Made by a program: the position numbers and the translations under genes. A stretch of 64,000 bases of DNA from Nodosilinea sp. WJT8-NPBG4 (GTDB taxonomy: Bacteria > Cyanobacteriota > Cyanobacteriia > Phormidesmidales > Phormidesmidaceae). The number at the start of each line of letters is the position of its first letter. Positions within the stretch are counted from its first letter, which is position 1. This document shows positions 17,947 through 28,538 of this stretch, piece by piece. A model generated the notes under the pieces. The model was not told the DNA's origin and ran no database searches. It saw only the letters and a list, made by a program, of their open reading frames with translations. Location of the stretch: positions 62,001 to 126,000 of the forward strand of contig JAHHHQ010000050.1 in NCBI GenBank assembly GCA_019359285.1. Direction: 5' to 3'.

Positions 17947-19293
17947 TCAGGCCAAAGATTTTGGCACCGCCCAGAGTAGGGTGAGGGCGCGGGCCGCCAT
18001 CAACCCCACCAGGGCCAACCACAGCAGGTGCGCACTGCCGAGAGCCTGGGCCAGCAGGGCTAGAGGCAAAAACCCAACTCCCGCAGCCAGCACCGTGGCA
18101 TTGCGCAAGATCCGGCCAGCGGTAAGGCCGAGAAAATAGCCGTCAAGCATATAGGCGATCGCGCCCAATCCCAAGATAGGAATCAACCACCCCACGTAGA
18201 TTTTCACAATCGCGATCACGTCTTGATGGCCTGTCAGTAGACCAAACAGCGGCGCTGGAAACAGCACAAAGGACAGCGCGAAGGATAGTCCCAAGGCGAT
18301 GCTGGTGAATCCTCCCAGGGTTAGTAAACGGCGTAGGTGACTGCGATCGCCGCTGCCATAATACCGACCCGCAAAGCTTTCCGTAGCAAAGGCAATGCCG
18401 TCAATGAAGTAGGCCGAGAGCGTCACCACCTGAAGCAGTAGCGTATTTGCTGCCAGGGTTTCGCGGCCCAGGGCCGAGCTGAAATTGGTAAACAGAGCAA
18501 AGCTCAGCACCAGGGCAAAGGTGCGCACCAAAATGTCGCGGTTCAGCAGAAATAGTCCTTTAATCGCCTGCAAATTCCACCCCTGGGGCACTACTGCCCA
18601 GAGCTTTTGGAGGCCTTCTTCTCTAGCCAACAGGCTCAGCCCCATCGCCAGGGTGACGTACTGACTGAGGGCAGTGCCCAACCCCGCGCCGGTGCTGGCC
18701 CAGCCCAAACCATTGATGAAAATAGTGTTGAATACCACGTTGCTGCCGTTGCCCACCAGCGATAGCGCAATCACCCGGCGACCCTTTTCGCGGCCTAGAA
18801 ACCAACCCATCAGCACTAGGTTCATCAGCACTGCTGGGGCATCCCAAATGCGGGCGTTGTAGAAGGCCATGCCCGCTGCTCTGACATCGGGTTCAGCGCT
18901 GAGCAGAGCAAAGCTAAGGTCGCGAATCGGCACCTGAAGCAGCAAAATCGCCACCCCAAAACTCAGGGCGATCGCCCCGTTGCGCAGCAAGATCAGCCAT
19001 AGTTCCTCGGCATCACCCCGCCCCCGCGCCTGGGCCGTCGTACCCGTAGTGCCCATGCGCAAAAAGCCGAAGCTCCAGTAGACCACATTAAAAATCACCG
19101 TGGCTAAGGCCACCCCACCCAGGTGACTAATGTCGTCTAAATGGCCGAGAAAGGCCGTATCCACCAGACCCGCTAGGGGCACCATCAGGTTTGAGATGAC
19201 ATTGGCCGCTGCCAACTTCAGAAAGCTGGGCAGAAAGGCTGAAGAGTCGGCTGCGTCACTAATGTCCGAAGATTGCGTTGTATTTCTGCCCAT
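17947..19293 (-). CDS. MATE-family efflux transporter (DinF-like)
   Basis: 448 residues with about twelve hydrophobic segments in two similar halves, the MATE layout. Typical segments include LMVPLAGLVDTAFLGHLDDI near the N-terminus and the GNGSNVVFNTIFINGLGWAS block in the first half. It should export drugs or metabolites by proton or sodium antiport across the cytoplasmic membrane. Resemblance to the DinF branch is inferred from the N-terminal motif. The start ATG at 19293 gives the usual length. Confidence 0.9.
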   Translation of the reverse strand: MGRNTTQSSDISDAADSSAFLPSFLKLAAANVISNLMVPLAGLVDTAFLGHLDDISHLGGVALATVIFNVVYWSFGFLRMGTTGTTAQARGRGDAEELWLILLRNGAIALSFGVAILLLQVPIRDLSFALLSAEPDVRAAGMAFYNARIWDAPAVLMNLVLMGWFLGREKGRRVIALSLVGNGSNVVFNTIFINGLGWASTGAGLGTALSQYVTLAMGLSLLAREEGLQKLWAVVPQGWNLQAIKGLFLLNRDILVRTFALVLSFALFTNFSSALGRETLAANTLLLQVVTLSAYFIDGIAFATESFAGRYYGSGDRSHLRRLLTLGGFTSIALGLSFALSFVLFPAPLFGLLTGHQDVIAIVKIYVGWLIPILGLGAIAYMLDGYFLGLTAGRILRNATVLAAGVGFLPLALLAQALGSAHLLWLALVGLMAARALTLLWAVPKSLA

Positions 19294-19322
19294 ATTTAGG
19301 CTGATGGAAGGCCTGGTAAATG

Positions 19323-19748
19323 TTATGGAGAGAGGATCGCCAAAAACTGCTCGGCTTTCACGATAGGTATTTCAAATAGGGCTGTTAGGCTGAGAAGATC
19401 GCGATCGCCCGTAACCAAATAATTCGCCCGACCTACCAACGCCAACTGCAAAAACGGCACATCAAGCGGATCTCGACAGTCTGGAACCGCTGGCAGTTCC
19501 AATGGCATTGATCTGACGTTGCAATAGGGCAAGTAGTCCGCCAATAGTTCTTCTTGCTCGACCCTGGTAAGCTTAAATTTTGGATAGGATAGCACTCGGA
19601 TTAACTCTGTCACTGTTGTCCGAGAGACTAGCGGCGTAAAGCCTTTAACCTGCCAAGTTTGCCGCAGGGTAGCTAAGACTCCTTGCTTAAACACCAGGGC
19701 TGAAATTAGCACATTTGTGTCCAGTACGGCCCTGGGTTCGAGAGTCAT
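19323..19748 (-). CDS. PIN-domain toxin (COG1569 type)
   Basis: A 141-residue PIN ribonuclease of the type annotated as 'putative toxin component, PIN family'. It opens with RAVLDTNVLISAL (first catalytic Asp). A conserved Thr/Glu block follows (VSRTTVTELIRVLSYPKF), then DCRDPLDVPFLQLALVGRA and YLVTGDRDLL for the remaining acidic residues. The ATG at 19748 shares its A with the antitoxin stop (TGATG), a clear coupling signal that decides the start over the upstream open frame. It appears intact. Confidence 0.85.
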   Translation of the reverse strand: MTLEPRAVLDTNVLISALVFKQGVLATLRQTWQVKGFTPLVSRTTVTELIRVLSYPKFKLTRVEQEELLADYLPYCNVRSMPLELPAVPDCRDPLDVPFLQLALVGRANYLVTGDRDLLSLTALFEIPIVKAEQFLAILSP

Positions 19749-19981
19749 CACTGAGATGTAGAATCGCCGCGAGACCAAGCTATGGCATCAGCAATATCCT
19801 GCTCAGTAATGTTTAGTTCAGCCAGCTTTTCTCTAACAGCATCAGACCGCTGAACTTTGACGGGAGTAAGAATGACTTGCCCATTTTCAAGTGTTATTTC
19901 AAAGTACTCGACTGGACCAAGTGCCTCAGTTACACTCGGCGGCAGGGTAATTCGATTCTGATCGGTAAGCTTAGTTAGCAC
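19748..19981 (-). CDS. AbrB/MazE-type antitoxin of the PIN pair
   Basis: 77 residues. The N-terminal half (LTDQNRITLPPSVTEALG, EYFEITLENGQVILTPVKVQ) is a swapped-hairpin AbrB-like DNA-binding domain. The C-terminal half (LNITEQDIADAIAWSRG) should bind the toxin. The stop codon overlaps the toxin start. Some 180 bp upstream of its start, an IS1-like element has been inserted; the insertion may have displaced part of its promoter. Confidence 0.82.
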   Translation of the reverse strand: MLTKLTDQNRITLPPSVTEALGPVEYFEITLENGQVILTPVKVQRSDAVREKLAELNITEQDIADAIAWSRGDSTSQ

Positions 19982-20150
19982 GTTATAGGTACCCAGAGGT
20001 TTGTGCTTTTTACCTTACTTTAGCGTAAGGCACAGTACCCAAAGAGTAATCGCAAAAGCGTAAGCTTTGCAACACGGCATGATTCATGCCACCAAATCTA
20101 TTCGGTGACGGATTCCTTATCACCTCTTAGTCACTGTGCGGCAATCATTT

Positions 20151-20158
20151 CAGCAAGT
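20151..20158 (+). repeat. target-site duplication, left copy
   Basis: CAGCAAGT immediately outside the left inverted repeat of the IS element; the same 8 bases recur at 20926-20933. Confidence 0.9.
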
Positions 20159-20925
20159 GGTAGTACTAGAGAGGTAATGATGCGTTGTAGTGGTGAATAA
20201 AATTCCACAACAGGCCAATGTGATTACGTAGACTCTTGGAGAAGGCTAAGCTGCGTCGCACAAAGCGTGACACCCACTGCCTCAACGTATTGTTGAACCG
20301 CTCGATGTAACTTGTCTTACCGCTGGACTTGCTGACGACTCGGTGACGGTTGCGGGGTAGCACCTGCTGGTACGCCTCCCAGGCGTCGGTATAGATGACG
20401 GCACACTGCCGATACACCTCGGGCAAGGAGTCCCAGAGCCGATGTGCACTCTGGGCAGAGCGGTCGCCCACATGAGCGCCGATAATTTCACGGGTTTTGG
20501 CATCCAGGGCTAGCCAGACCCGTTGTTTGTTACCCTTGTGGTCGACAAACGACCAGAGTTCATCACATTGCACCGTCAGCGGCCCCTTTTTTTGGGCCGA
20601 ACCGTAGCTTGAGTGGGTGTCTGGGCCGCTTTGCAGGTGACATAATCTCGGAAACCTGAACCGCTCGGGCAATGCCAGCCATCGAGAGGCGCTCTAGCAA
20701 GAGCCGGTCAATCAGTTCCCGCGTCAGTTTGTCGATGACCTTGTTGGTTGGGTTTTCGACGAATTGACGACCACAGTTGCGGCACAAGTACCGTTGCTTG
20801 CCCGTATGAATATGGCCATTCTTGACGGTTCGTTCAGAGGTGCAATCAGGGCAGGGAGGCATGGGCATCGGTGCGTAGCTTCACTATCACCCTAACAAAT
20901 CCATCATTACCTCTAGAGTTCTACC
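20159..20925 (-). mobile_element. complete IS1-family insertion sequence (767 bp)
   Basis: Both ends are visible. A terminal inverted repeat lies at 20159-20182 (GGTAGTACTAGAGAGGTAATGATG) on one side and at 20902-20925 on the other, matching at 21 of 24 positions. The direct repeat CAGCAAGT (8 bp) flanks it on both sides. Length, 8-bp duplication, zinc-ribbon N-terminus and DDE-type C-terminus all fit the IS1 family. It sits between a toxin-antitoxin operon and an ABC transporter operon and interrupts no gene. Perfect duplications suggest a recent insertion, although the transposase is now damaged. Confidence 0.93.
20166..20868 (-). pseudogene. IS1-family transposase, frame disrupted
   Basis: The N-terminal part (from 20868) is a zinc ribbon, CPDCTSERTVKNGH and YLCRNCGRQF, followed by a helix-turn-helix up to ARAVQVSE. 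The C-terminal part (to 20166) holds the catalytic triad: D in VQCDELWSFV, D in VIYTDAWEAYQ and E in YIERFNNTLRQW. Between them a third frame reads RDYVTCKAAQTPTQATVRPKK, which resembles the linker of related transposases. Returning from that frame to the C-terminal frame needs a -1 shift at an A7 run (20588-20594), the normal programmed IS1 site. Leaving the N-terminal frame needs a further shift just after VSE, best explained by a small deletion. The product is probably inactive. Confidence 0.8.
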
Positions 20926-20933
20926 CAGCAAGT
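20926..20933 (+). repeat. target-site duplication, right copy
   Basis: CAGCAAGT directly after the right inverted repeat of the IS element, identical to 20151-20158. Confidence 0.9.
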
Positions 20934-20959
20934 AAATAACGTTGTTCAAGCTTCGACAC

Positions 20960-21679
20960 TTATCGCACGGCCAGAGAATGGGCCAGATCCTCGGGGCTGA
21001 GGTGGTCGTTGAGAATTTCGCCGTCTTTGAACCAGATGATGCGCTGGCTGGCCCGCGCCACATCGGGCTCGTGGGTGACCATGACAACGGTGATGCCTGC
21101 GGCGTGGAGGTCGGCGAAGATGCCGAGCACGTCCTCGGTGGTGCGAGTATCTAAAGCTCCAGTCGGTTCGTCGGCCAGCAGGAGGAGAGGATTGTTGACG
21201 ATCGCCCGCGCGATCGCTACCCGCTGCTGCTGCCCCCCCGACAGCTGGGTGGGCTTGTTGTTGATGCGATCGCCCAGCCCCACCCGCACTAATGCCTCTG
21301 TCGCCCGCTGGTGACGCACCTCGCTGCGCACCCCGGCGTAGATCATTGGCAGCTCCACATTCTCCCGCGCGGTGAGCTGGGGCAGCAGGTGAAACTGCTG
21401 GAAGACAAAGCCAATTTTCTGGTTGCGAATGAGGGCTAGGGCGTCATCATCTAGGGTGGCAACATTCTGATTGTCAAAGAAATATTCCCCAGCGGTGGGG
21501 CGATCGAGGCAGCCAACCATATTCATTGCGGTCGACTTACCCGAGCCAGACGGCCCCATGATGGCGCAATATTCACCGGGGTAAATTGAGAGATTCACGT
21601 TCCACAGTGCCCGCACCTCGGTGTTGCCCGAGCCGTAGACCTTTTGCAGCTGGCGAAACTCGATCAGGGGAGTAGGCAT
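20960..21679 (-). CDS. ABC transporter ATP-binding protein (MacB/LolD type)
   Basis: A 239-residue stand-alone ATPase. Walker A GPSGSGKST, Q-loop VFQQFHLLPQLTARENVELP, signature LSGGQQQRVAIARA, Walker B LLLADEPTGALD and the switch His in VVMVTHEPDVA are intact. The pattern belongs to the MacB/LolD branch, which drives mechanotransmission rather than uptake and pairs with a FtsX-like permease; no such permease is adjacent. The ATG at 21679 (MPTPLIEFRQLQKVYGSG) is preferred over the earlier in-frame start at 21736, which would add a Pro-rich leader. Confidence 0.88.
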   Translation of the reverse strand: MPTPLIEFRQLQKVYGSGNTEVRALWNVNLSIYPGEYCAIMGPSGSGKSTAMNMVGCLDRPTAGEYFFDNQNVATLDDDALALIRNQKIGFVFQQFHLLPQLTARENVELPMIYAGVRSEVRHQRATEALVRVGLGDRINNKPTQLSGGQQQRVAIARAIVNNPLLLLADEPTGALDTRTTEDVLGIFADLHAAGITVVMVTHEPDVARASQRIIWFKDGEILNDHLSPEDLAHSLAVR

Positions 21680-21757
21680 AGGCAAAACCGTGAGGGGCTG
21701 GGGCGGTGAGGGACGTGGGATTGACAGCAATCCCATTGATTAAGTCTTCCGCTCAGG

Positions 21758-23536
21758 CTAGCGCAGGCCAGACTGAACCCGCCACAGGCTGGCGTAGATG
21801 CCGTTCATTTCTAGCAGTTCTTCGTGGCGACCCCGTTCGACAATCTCCCCGTAGGCCATGACGTAGATACAGTGGCAGTGGCGAATGGTGGAGAGCCGGT
21901 GGGCGATCGCTAAAGTCGTCCGGCCCTGGGTAATCACCGCCAGCGATCGCTGGATCGCTGCCTCGGTTTCGTTATCTACCGCCGAAGTTGCCTCGTCGAG
22001 CACGAGAATCGGCGGGTCTTTGAGAATGGCGCGGGCGATCGCCAGCCGCTGACGCTGGCCCCCCGATAGCTTCTGTCCCCGTTCGCCCACAATGGTGTCG
22101 TAGCCCTCTGGCATCTGCACAATAAACTCGTGGGCCTCCGCCAGCTTAGCGGCGTGGAGAATCTGCCCTGGGGTGGCATCAAAGCTGCCGTAGGCGATGT
22201 TCTCCGCCACGGTGCCCGAGAACAAAAACACGTCTTGGCTGACCAAGCCAATGCAGCGGCGCAGATCCTGGGGCAGCAGGTCATGAATCTCCTGGCCGTC
22301 GACCAAAATGCGGCCCTGCTGAGGCTGATAAAAGCGCAGCAGCAGCTTCACCAGCGTACTCTTGCCCGAGCCTGTAGCCCCTACCACCCCGATGCTCTGC
22401 CCGGCAGGAATATGGAGGGAAAGATTCTTGAGCACGGGCTGGCGATTGGCGTAGGCAAAGCTCACATTCTCATAGCGCACCTCGCCGCGCACCTGCTCCA
22501 CCGGCAGCGGGTTGCGACCCGGAATCAGCTCAATTGGCTCATCCAACAGGCCCAGCACCCGCCGCACCGAAGCCATCGCCCGCTGGTATTCATCCATGAT
22601 TTCGCTGAGCTGGGTAAAGGGCCACAGCAGCCGCTGAATGATGAACACCATAAAGCCGTAGGTGCCCGCCGACAGGGTGCCGTCGGCCACCGCCAGACCG
22701 CCCAGATACAGCATGGCGGTAAAGCCCACCAAGATGAAAATCCGAATCAGCGGAATAAAGGCAGCGCTAAGGGCGATCGCCTTCCGGTTGCTGTAGCGAT
22801 AGGCATCGCTGTCTAGGGTGACGCGATCGCGCTCATAACCCTCCGCCGTAAAGCTTTTAATCGTGGCAATCCCCGACAGGTTGTTGGCCAGCCGCCCGCT
22901 GATCAGCCCCGCCTTGTCGCGCACCTCAGCGTAACGGGGAGCCAGCCGCTTCTGAAAAGCGATCGACCCCAACAGCACAAAGGGAATCGGCAGCATCGCC
23001 ATCCACGACACCCCCGGCGCCAGAATTAAGAACGTTGTCCCCACCCACAGCACCGTGGTAAAAAACCGCAGCAAGTTGTGGGCCCCGGTATTGAGAAACC
23101 GCTCCAGCTGATTGATGTCGTCATTTAAAATCGACAGCAGGCCACCCGTGCTGCGGTCTTCAAAATAGCTGAGATCCTGGCTTTGCAGATGGCTGTAGGT
23201 GTCAATCCGCAGGTCGTGCTGCAAATTCTGGGCCAGGTTACGCCACAGCCACGCATAGATATACTCGCTCAGCGACTCCAGAGTCCAGATCAAGAACGTC
23301 AGCGCCGACAGCACCCCCAACTGTCCCGGAATGCTAGTGATCCCCACGCGGGCAATCAGCGAGCTTTCATTGTTGGTCACCACGTCAATGGCGATACCGA
23401 TCAGGTAGGGCGGGGCCAGGTCAAAAATAGTGTTGAGAACGGAGTTTGCGATCGCGCCCCAAATCTGTGGCCGGTAGTTCTGCCCATAACGCAACAGCCT
23501 TTGTATGGGGTGCCGTGCCGATTGAATACTGGCCAT
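21758..23536 (-). CDS. ABC exporter, fused permease-ATPase
   Basis: 592 residues. The N-terminal type I exporter membrane domain (about 1-320) has six hydrophobic segments. The C-terminal ATPase (about 345-592) has Walker A GATGSGKST, signature LSGGQRQRLAIARA, Walker B ILVLDEATSAVD and switch His in LAIAHRLSTIRH. It would act as a dimer exporting a lipid, peptide or drug. It lies 78 bp upstream of the stand-alone ATPase on the same strand. The substrate is unknown. Confidence 0.9.
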   Translation of the reverse strand: MASIQSARHPIQRLLRYGQNYRPQIWGAIANSVLNTIFDLAPPYLIGIAIDVVTNNESSLIARVGITSIPGQLGVLSALTFLIWTLESLSEYIYAWLWRNLAQNLQHDLRIDTYSHLQSQDLSYFEDRSTGGLLSILNDDINQLERFLNTGAHNLLRFFTTVLWVGTTFLILAPGVSWMAMLPIPFVLLGSIAFQKRLAPRYAEVRDKAGLISGRLANNLSGIATIKSFTAEGYERDRVTLDSDAYRYSNRKAIALSAAFIPLIRIFILVGFTAMLYLGGLAVADGTLSAGTYGFMVFIIQRLLWPFTQLSEIMDEYQRAMASVRRVLGLLDEPIELIPGRNPLPVEQVRGEVRYENVSFAYANRQPVLKNLSLHIPAGQSIGVVGATGSGKSTLVKLLLRFYQPQQGRILVDGQEIHDLLPQDLRRCIGLVSQDVFLFSGTVAENIAYGSFDATPGQILHAAKLAEAHEFIVQMPEGYDTIVGERGQKLSGGQRQRLAIARAILKDPPILVLDEATSAVDNETEAAIQRSLAVITQGRTTLAIAHRLSTIRHCHCIYVMAYGEIVERGRHEELLEMNGIYASLWRVQSGLR

Positions 23537-23918
23537 AAAGCAGAAAAACCAAGGACGAAGAGCGAAAAACGGAGAAGAAGCTCGATAATCTCAGGCCAAG
23601 GACTGTGCTGTTTATCGGGTGGGCATTGCCCACCCTACGATCAACCAAAGCGCTTCATCAAAGCTGCCAGCCGGTTAATTCGCAGAACACAGGTTTAAAC
23701 CGATGATCGGTTCATCCTTTCCGTGAGGTGAAGGACGGCGGAACGTCCTTCTCGATGGGGGCCTGGGGCCTGCGAAATGGCCCCAGCAGCAGATCTGGCT
23801 TTCACCCCCAATTGGGCGCCGCGAGGCCTGAGCAAGATATCGGATACCGTGAGCGGTGCATTGCGGTTCTCAGAATCCAAACCAAAGCATTCGCAGAGTT
23901 CCAAGCCGCGAAAGCACC
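23537..23918. other. intergenic region with several hairpins
   Basis: 382 bp between homoserine dehydrogenase and the ABC exporter, both on the minus strand. It contains a 19-bp palindrome (23617-23635) and a hairpin of arms 23730-23737 and 23744-23751 (GAAGGACG / CGTCCTTC). A G/C-rich stem (GGGGCC / GGCCCC) lies near 23768-23790. These probably end hom transcription. Open frames here have no supportable homology. Confidence 0.5.
23617..23635. repeat. REP-like palindrome GGGTGGGCATTGCCCACCC
   Basis: A perfect 9-bp inverted repeat around one base. A related copy (CGTAGGGTGGGTACTGCCCAC) lies at 45968-45988 at the start of the restriction-modification gene, so it is a dispersed palindromic repeat. 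Confidence 0.65.
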
Positions 23919-25229
23919 CTACAACACCCGCAGCACACTAGCCACACTGTGAATCTCCCGATACTCCCGCAGCTCATCCAACGCAGTCTGGAAATTCGCC
24001 TCCGTCACCTCATGGCTAACGATCACAATTTCCGCCCGCGTCTCGTGCTGACCAATCTGCACAATCGACTCCAAACTCACCCGGTGACGGCCAAAGCATA
24101 ACCCCAGCTTGCCAATCACCCCCGGCTCATCCTCCGCCAACAGCCGCACATAAAAGCGACTGACAATGTCGGCCATGGGGCTAACTTTGCAGTAGTGCTG
24201 ATGACTACAGGCCAGCAGCGGATTGGTAGCTTGAGGCGTAGTCCCCGCCCGCAGGTTCGCCGCCAAATTCAGCAGGTCAGACACCACCGCGCTAGCCGTT
24301 GGCCCTTCCCCCGCCCCTGGCCCAAAGAACATCACCTGGCCAATCGGGTCGCCCTCAATCAAAATGGCGTTGTAGACATCGTTAACTGACGCCAGGGGAT
24401 GGCTCACGGGCACCAGCGTCGGATGCACCCGCAGCTGCAATTGATCCAGCGCCTGATCAGAGGCCTCGTCGAAGTCGCTGTCACGACGGGCGATCGCCAG
24501 CAGCTTAATCACAAATCCCAGCCGGTCGGCGTAGGCAATGTCGGCGGCGGTTACATGGCGAATGCCCTCGCTATAGACCTCCGACAGCTTGATGCGTCCC
24601 CCAAAGGCCAGCGACGCCAGAATCGCAATCTTGTCGGCGGCATCCAGCCCGTCCACGTCGGCGGAGGGGTCGGCCTCGGCGTAGCCCAAGCGCTGGGCAT
24701 CGGCCAAAATCGCCTCAAAGTCGCCCCCCTCCCGCTGCATGCGAGTAAGGATGTAGTTGGTGGTGCCGTTGATAATCCCCGTCACCGCGCGGATGCGGTT
24801 GACCCCCAGCGCCTGCTTCAGCGGCTGAATGACGGGAATGCCCCCCGCCACCGCCGCCTCCAGCATCACATAGACCCCCGCCTCATTGGCGGCGGTAAAA
24901 ATCTCGTCGCCGTAGCGGGCAATCACCGCCTTGTTGGCCGTCACCACATGCTTACCGTGGGCAATGGCCTTGAGAATCAGCGATCGTGCCGGCTCCAGCC
25001 CCCCCATCACCTCCACCACCACATCGATGGTGGGGTCGCTGACAATGCTCTCCAGGTCAGTGGTGAGGCGATCGTCCTCAATCGCCACCGACCGAGGCTT
25101 ATCCAGACTGCGCACCCCCACGCGGGCCAGCTCTATCTGCCCCACAAGGGGATGACGATGGGCCGGATCCAGCAAAATCTTGGCCGTCCCCGACCCCACC
25201 GTCCCCAACCCCAGCAAACCGACACGCAT
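23919..25229 (-). CDS. hom: homoserine dehydrogenase
   Basis: 436 residues, the usual cyanobacterial length. It reduces aspartate semialdehyde to homoserine, the branch point to threonine and methionine. The NAD(P) site is GLLGLGTVGSGTAK at the N-terminus. The catalytic core has NGTTNYILTRMQREGGDF and YAEADPSADVDGLDAADK. The C-terminal ACT domain (about 355-430) begins at FYVRLLAEDEPGVIGKLG and implies feedback control by threonine. The ATG at 25229 is chosen because the NAD(P) site then starts at residue 3; the frame is open for 49 codons more. A double hairpin separates it from petH upstream. Confidence 0.95.
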   Translation of the reverse strand: MRVGLLGLGTVGSGTAKILLDPAHRHPLVGQIELARVGVRSLDKPRSVAIEDDRLTTDLESIVSDPTIDVVVEVMGGLEPARSLILKAIAHGKHVVTANKAVIARYGDEIFTAANEAGVYVMLEAAVAGGIPVIQPLKQALGVNRIRAVTGIINGTTNYILTRMQREGGDFEAILADAQRLGYAEADPSADVDGLDAADKIAILASLAFGGRIKLSEVYSEGIRHVTAADIAYADRLGFVIKLLAIARRDSDFDEASDQALDQLQLRVHPTLVPVSHPLASVNDVYNAILIEGDPIGQVMFFGPGAGEGPTASAVVSDLLNLAANLRAGTTPQATNPLLACSHQHYCKVSPMADIVSRFYVRLLAEDEPGVIGKLGLCFGRHRVSLESIVQIGQHETRAEIVIVSHEVTEANFQTALDELREYREIHSVASVLRVL

Positions 25230-25314
25230 CACCAATGGTCTGACTTCCTTAACTGCGATCGCTAGCCCAATTGTAAAGGGATTGTTGTCCCCCCTGGGTG
25301 TCGATACCAACGGC

Positions 25315-25374
25315 CACAAAAAAGGAAGGGCAAAACCCTTCCTTTTTTGTGAGGGCGAACAATCGTTCGCCCTC
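25315..25374 (-). terminator. double hairpin after petH
   Basis: Two perfect stems lie side by side. The first, 25351-25374, has GAGGGCGAAC and its complement around AATC. The second, 25315-25351, has a 16-bp stem CACAAAAAAGGAAGGG and its complement around a 5-nt loop. Read on the minus strand from petH the second ends in a T-run. It should terminate petH before hom. Confidence 0.8.
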
Positions 25375-25401
25375 ACCAGATATTGACCGACACCAAGAAC
25401 C

Positions 25402-27392
<1,991 letters not shown>

Positions 27393-28403
27393 ATGATCAG
27401 CAAGCCAGGTAAGGTAGTTCTAATCGGTGTTGCCGGTGACTCTGGATGCGGCAAATCGACCTTTCTGCGACGCCTGAGCGATCTGTTCGGCGCTGAGCTC
27501 ATAACCGTCATCTGTCTAGATGACTACCACAGCCTCGATCGCAAGCAGCGCAAAGAAGCCGGTGTTACCGCCCTCGATCCTAAAGCCAACAACTTTGATC
27601 TGATGTACGAACAGATCAAAGCTCTGAAGGAAGGCAAGAGCATTGACAAGCCGATCTACAACCACGAAACTGGCGAACTCGATCCCCCCGAGCGCGTTGA
27701 CCCCAACCGCATCATCGTCATCGAAGGTTTGCACCCCCTCTACGACGAGCGCGTGCGCGACTTGATCGACTTCAGCGTTTACCTCGACATCAGTGACGAA
27801 GTCAAAATTGCCTGGAAGATCCAGCGCGACATGGCCGAGCGTGGTCACACCTACGAGGATGTGCTGGCTTCTATCAACGCCCGCCGTCCCGACTTTGAGG
27901 CCTACATCGACATTCAAAAGCAGTATGCCGATGTGGTCATTCAAATTCTGCCCACCCAGCTGATTCCCAACGACGAAGAGAAGAAGGTGCTGCGAGTGCG
28001 CCTCATGCAGCGTGAGGGCATCGAAGGCTTCGATCCCGTTTACCTCTTCGACGAAGGCTCCACCATCGACTGGATTCCCTGCGGTCGCAAGCTCACCTGC
28101 TCCTACCCCGGCATTCGCATGCACTACGGCCCCGATTCCTACTACGGGCACGAGGTGTCGGTGCTAGAGGTTGACGGCCAGTTCGATCGCCTCGAAGAGC
28201 TGATCTACATCGAGAGCCACCTCAGCAACACCTCTACCAAGTACTACGGCGAAATGACTGAGCTACTGCTCAAGCACCGCGAGTACCCTGGTTCGACCAA
28301 CGGTAGTGGCCTGTTCCAGGTGCTGGTGGGTCTAAAAATGCGCGCTACCTACGAGCGCCTGATCGCCGCCGATCGCGAAGTGGCAGCTACAGCCCAAGCG
28401 TAA
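27393..28403 (+). CDS. prk: phosphoribulokinase
   Basis: 336 residues. It phosphorylates ribulose 5-phosphate to ribulose 1,5-bisphosphate, the CO2 acceptor of Rubisco. The P-loop is GVAGDSGCGKST. The N-terminal regulatory cysteines are Cys19 (inside the P-loop) and Cys41 (ITVICLDDYH). The second pair, Cys230 and Cys236 (WIPCGRKLTC), is also present. So the redox-sensitive form that joins the CP12-GAPDH complex and is switched by thioredoxin is expected. The length and both pairs match other cyanobacterial enzymes. Confidence 0.97.
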   Translation: MISKPGKVVLIGVAGDSGCGKSTFLRRLSDLFGAELITVICLDDYHSLDRKQRKEAGVTALDPKANNFDLMYEQIKALKEGKSIDKPIYNHETGELDPPERVDPNRIIVIEGLHPLYDERVRDLIDFSVYLDISDEVKIAWKIQRDMAERGHTYEDVLASINARRPDFEAYIDIQKQYADVVIQILPTQLIPNDEEKKVLRVRLMQREGIEGFDPVYLFDEGSTIDWIPCGRKLTCSYPGIRMHYGPDSYYGHEVSVLEVDGQFDRLEELIYIESHLSNTSTKYYGEMTELLLKHREYPGSTNGSGLFQVLVGLKMRATYERLIAADREVAATAQA

Positions 28404-28413
28404 GCAGGTTTAG

Positions 28414-28457
28414 GGTAACAGGTACAGGGTTTAAGGCTTACCCTTGTACCCGTTACC
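28414..28457 (+). terminator. imperfect hairpin after prk
   Basis: GGTAACAGGTACAGGG at 28414-28429 pairs with CCCTTGTACCCGTTACC at 28441-28457 with one or two mismatches or bulges, 11 bp after the prk stop. It has no long T-run and may act with the stronger hairpin at 28500-28535. Confidence 0.55.
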
Positions 28458-28499
28458 TTGGACCTCAAACCGGTCTAATTGAGTTTATCTGGCTTAATC

Positions 28500-28535
28500 G
28501 GAGAGGATATCGATGAAGATGTCCTCTCCTTTTTT
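28500..28535 (+). terminator. intrinsic terminator directly before the DUF2721 gene
   Basis: GGAGAGGA (28500-28507) pairs with TCCTCTCC (28522-28529), followed at once by T6 (28530-28535). The inner bases ATATC / GATGT may extend the stem. It stands three bases before the most likely start codon (28539) of the next gene, so it either ends prk transcripts or regulates that gene. Confidence 0.8.
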
Positions 28536-28538
28536 GTT

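Noticed and set aside
24399-25265. 288-codon open frame antisense to hom
   Set aside because: His/Gln/Arg-rich translation of the complement of a conserved coding region; no start signal.
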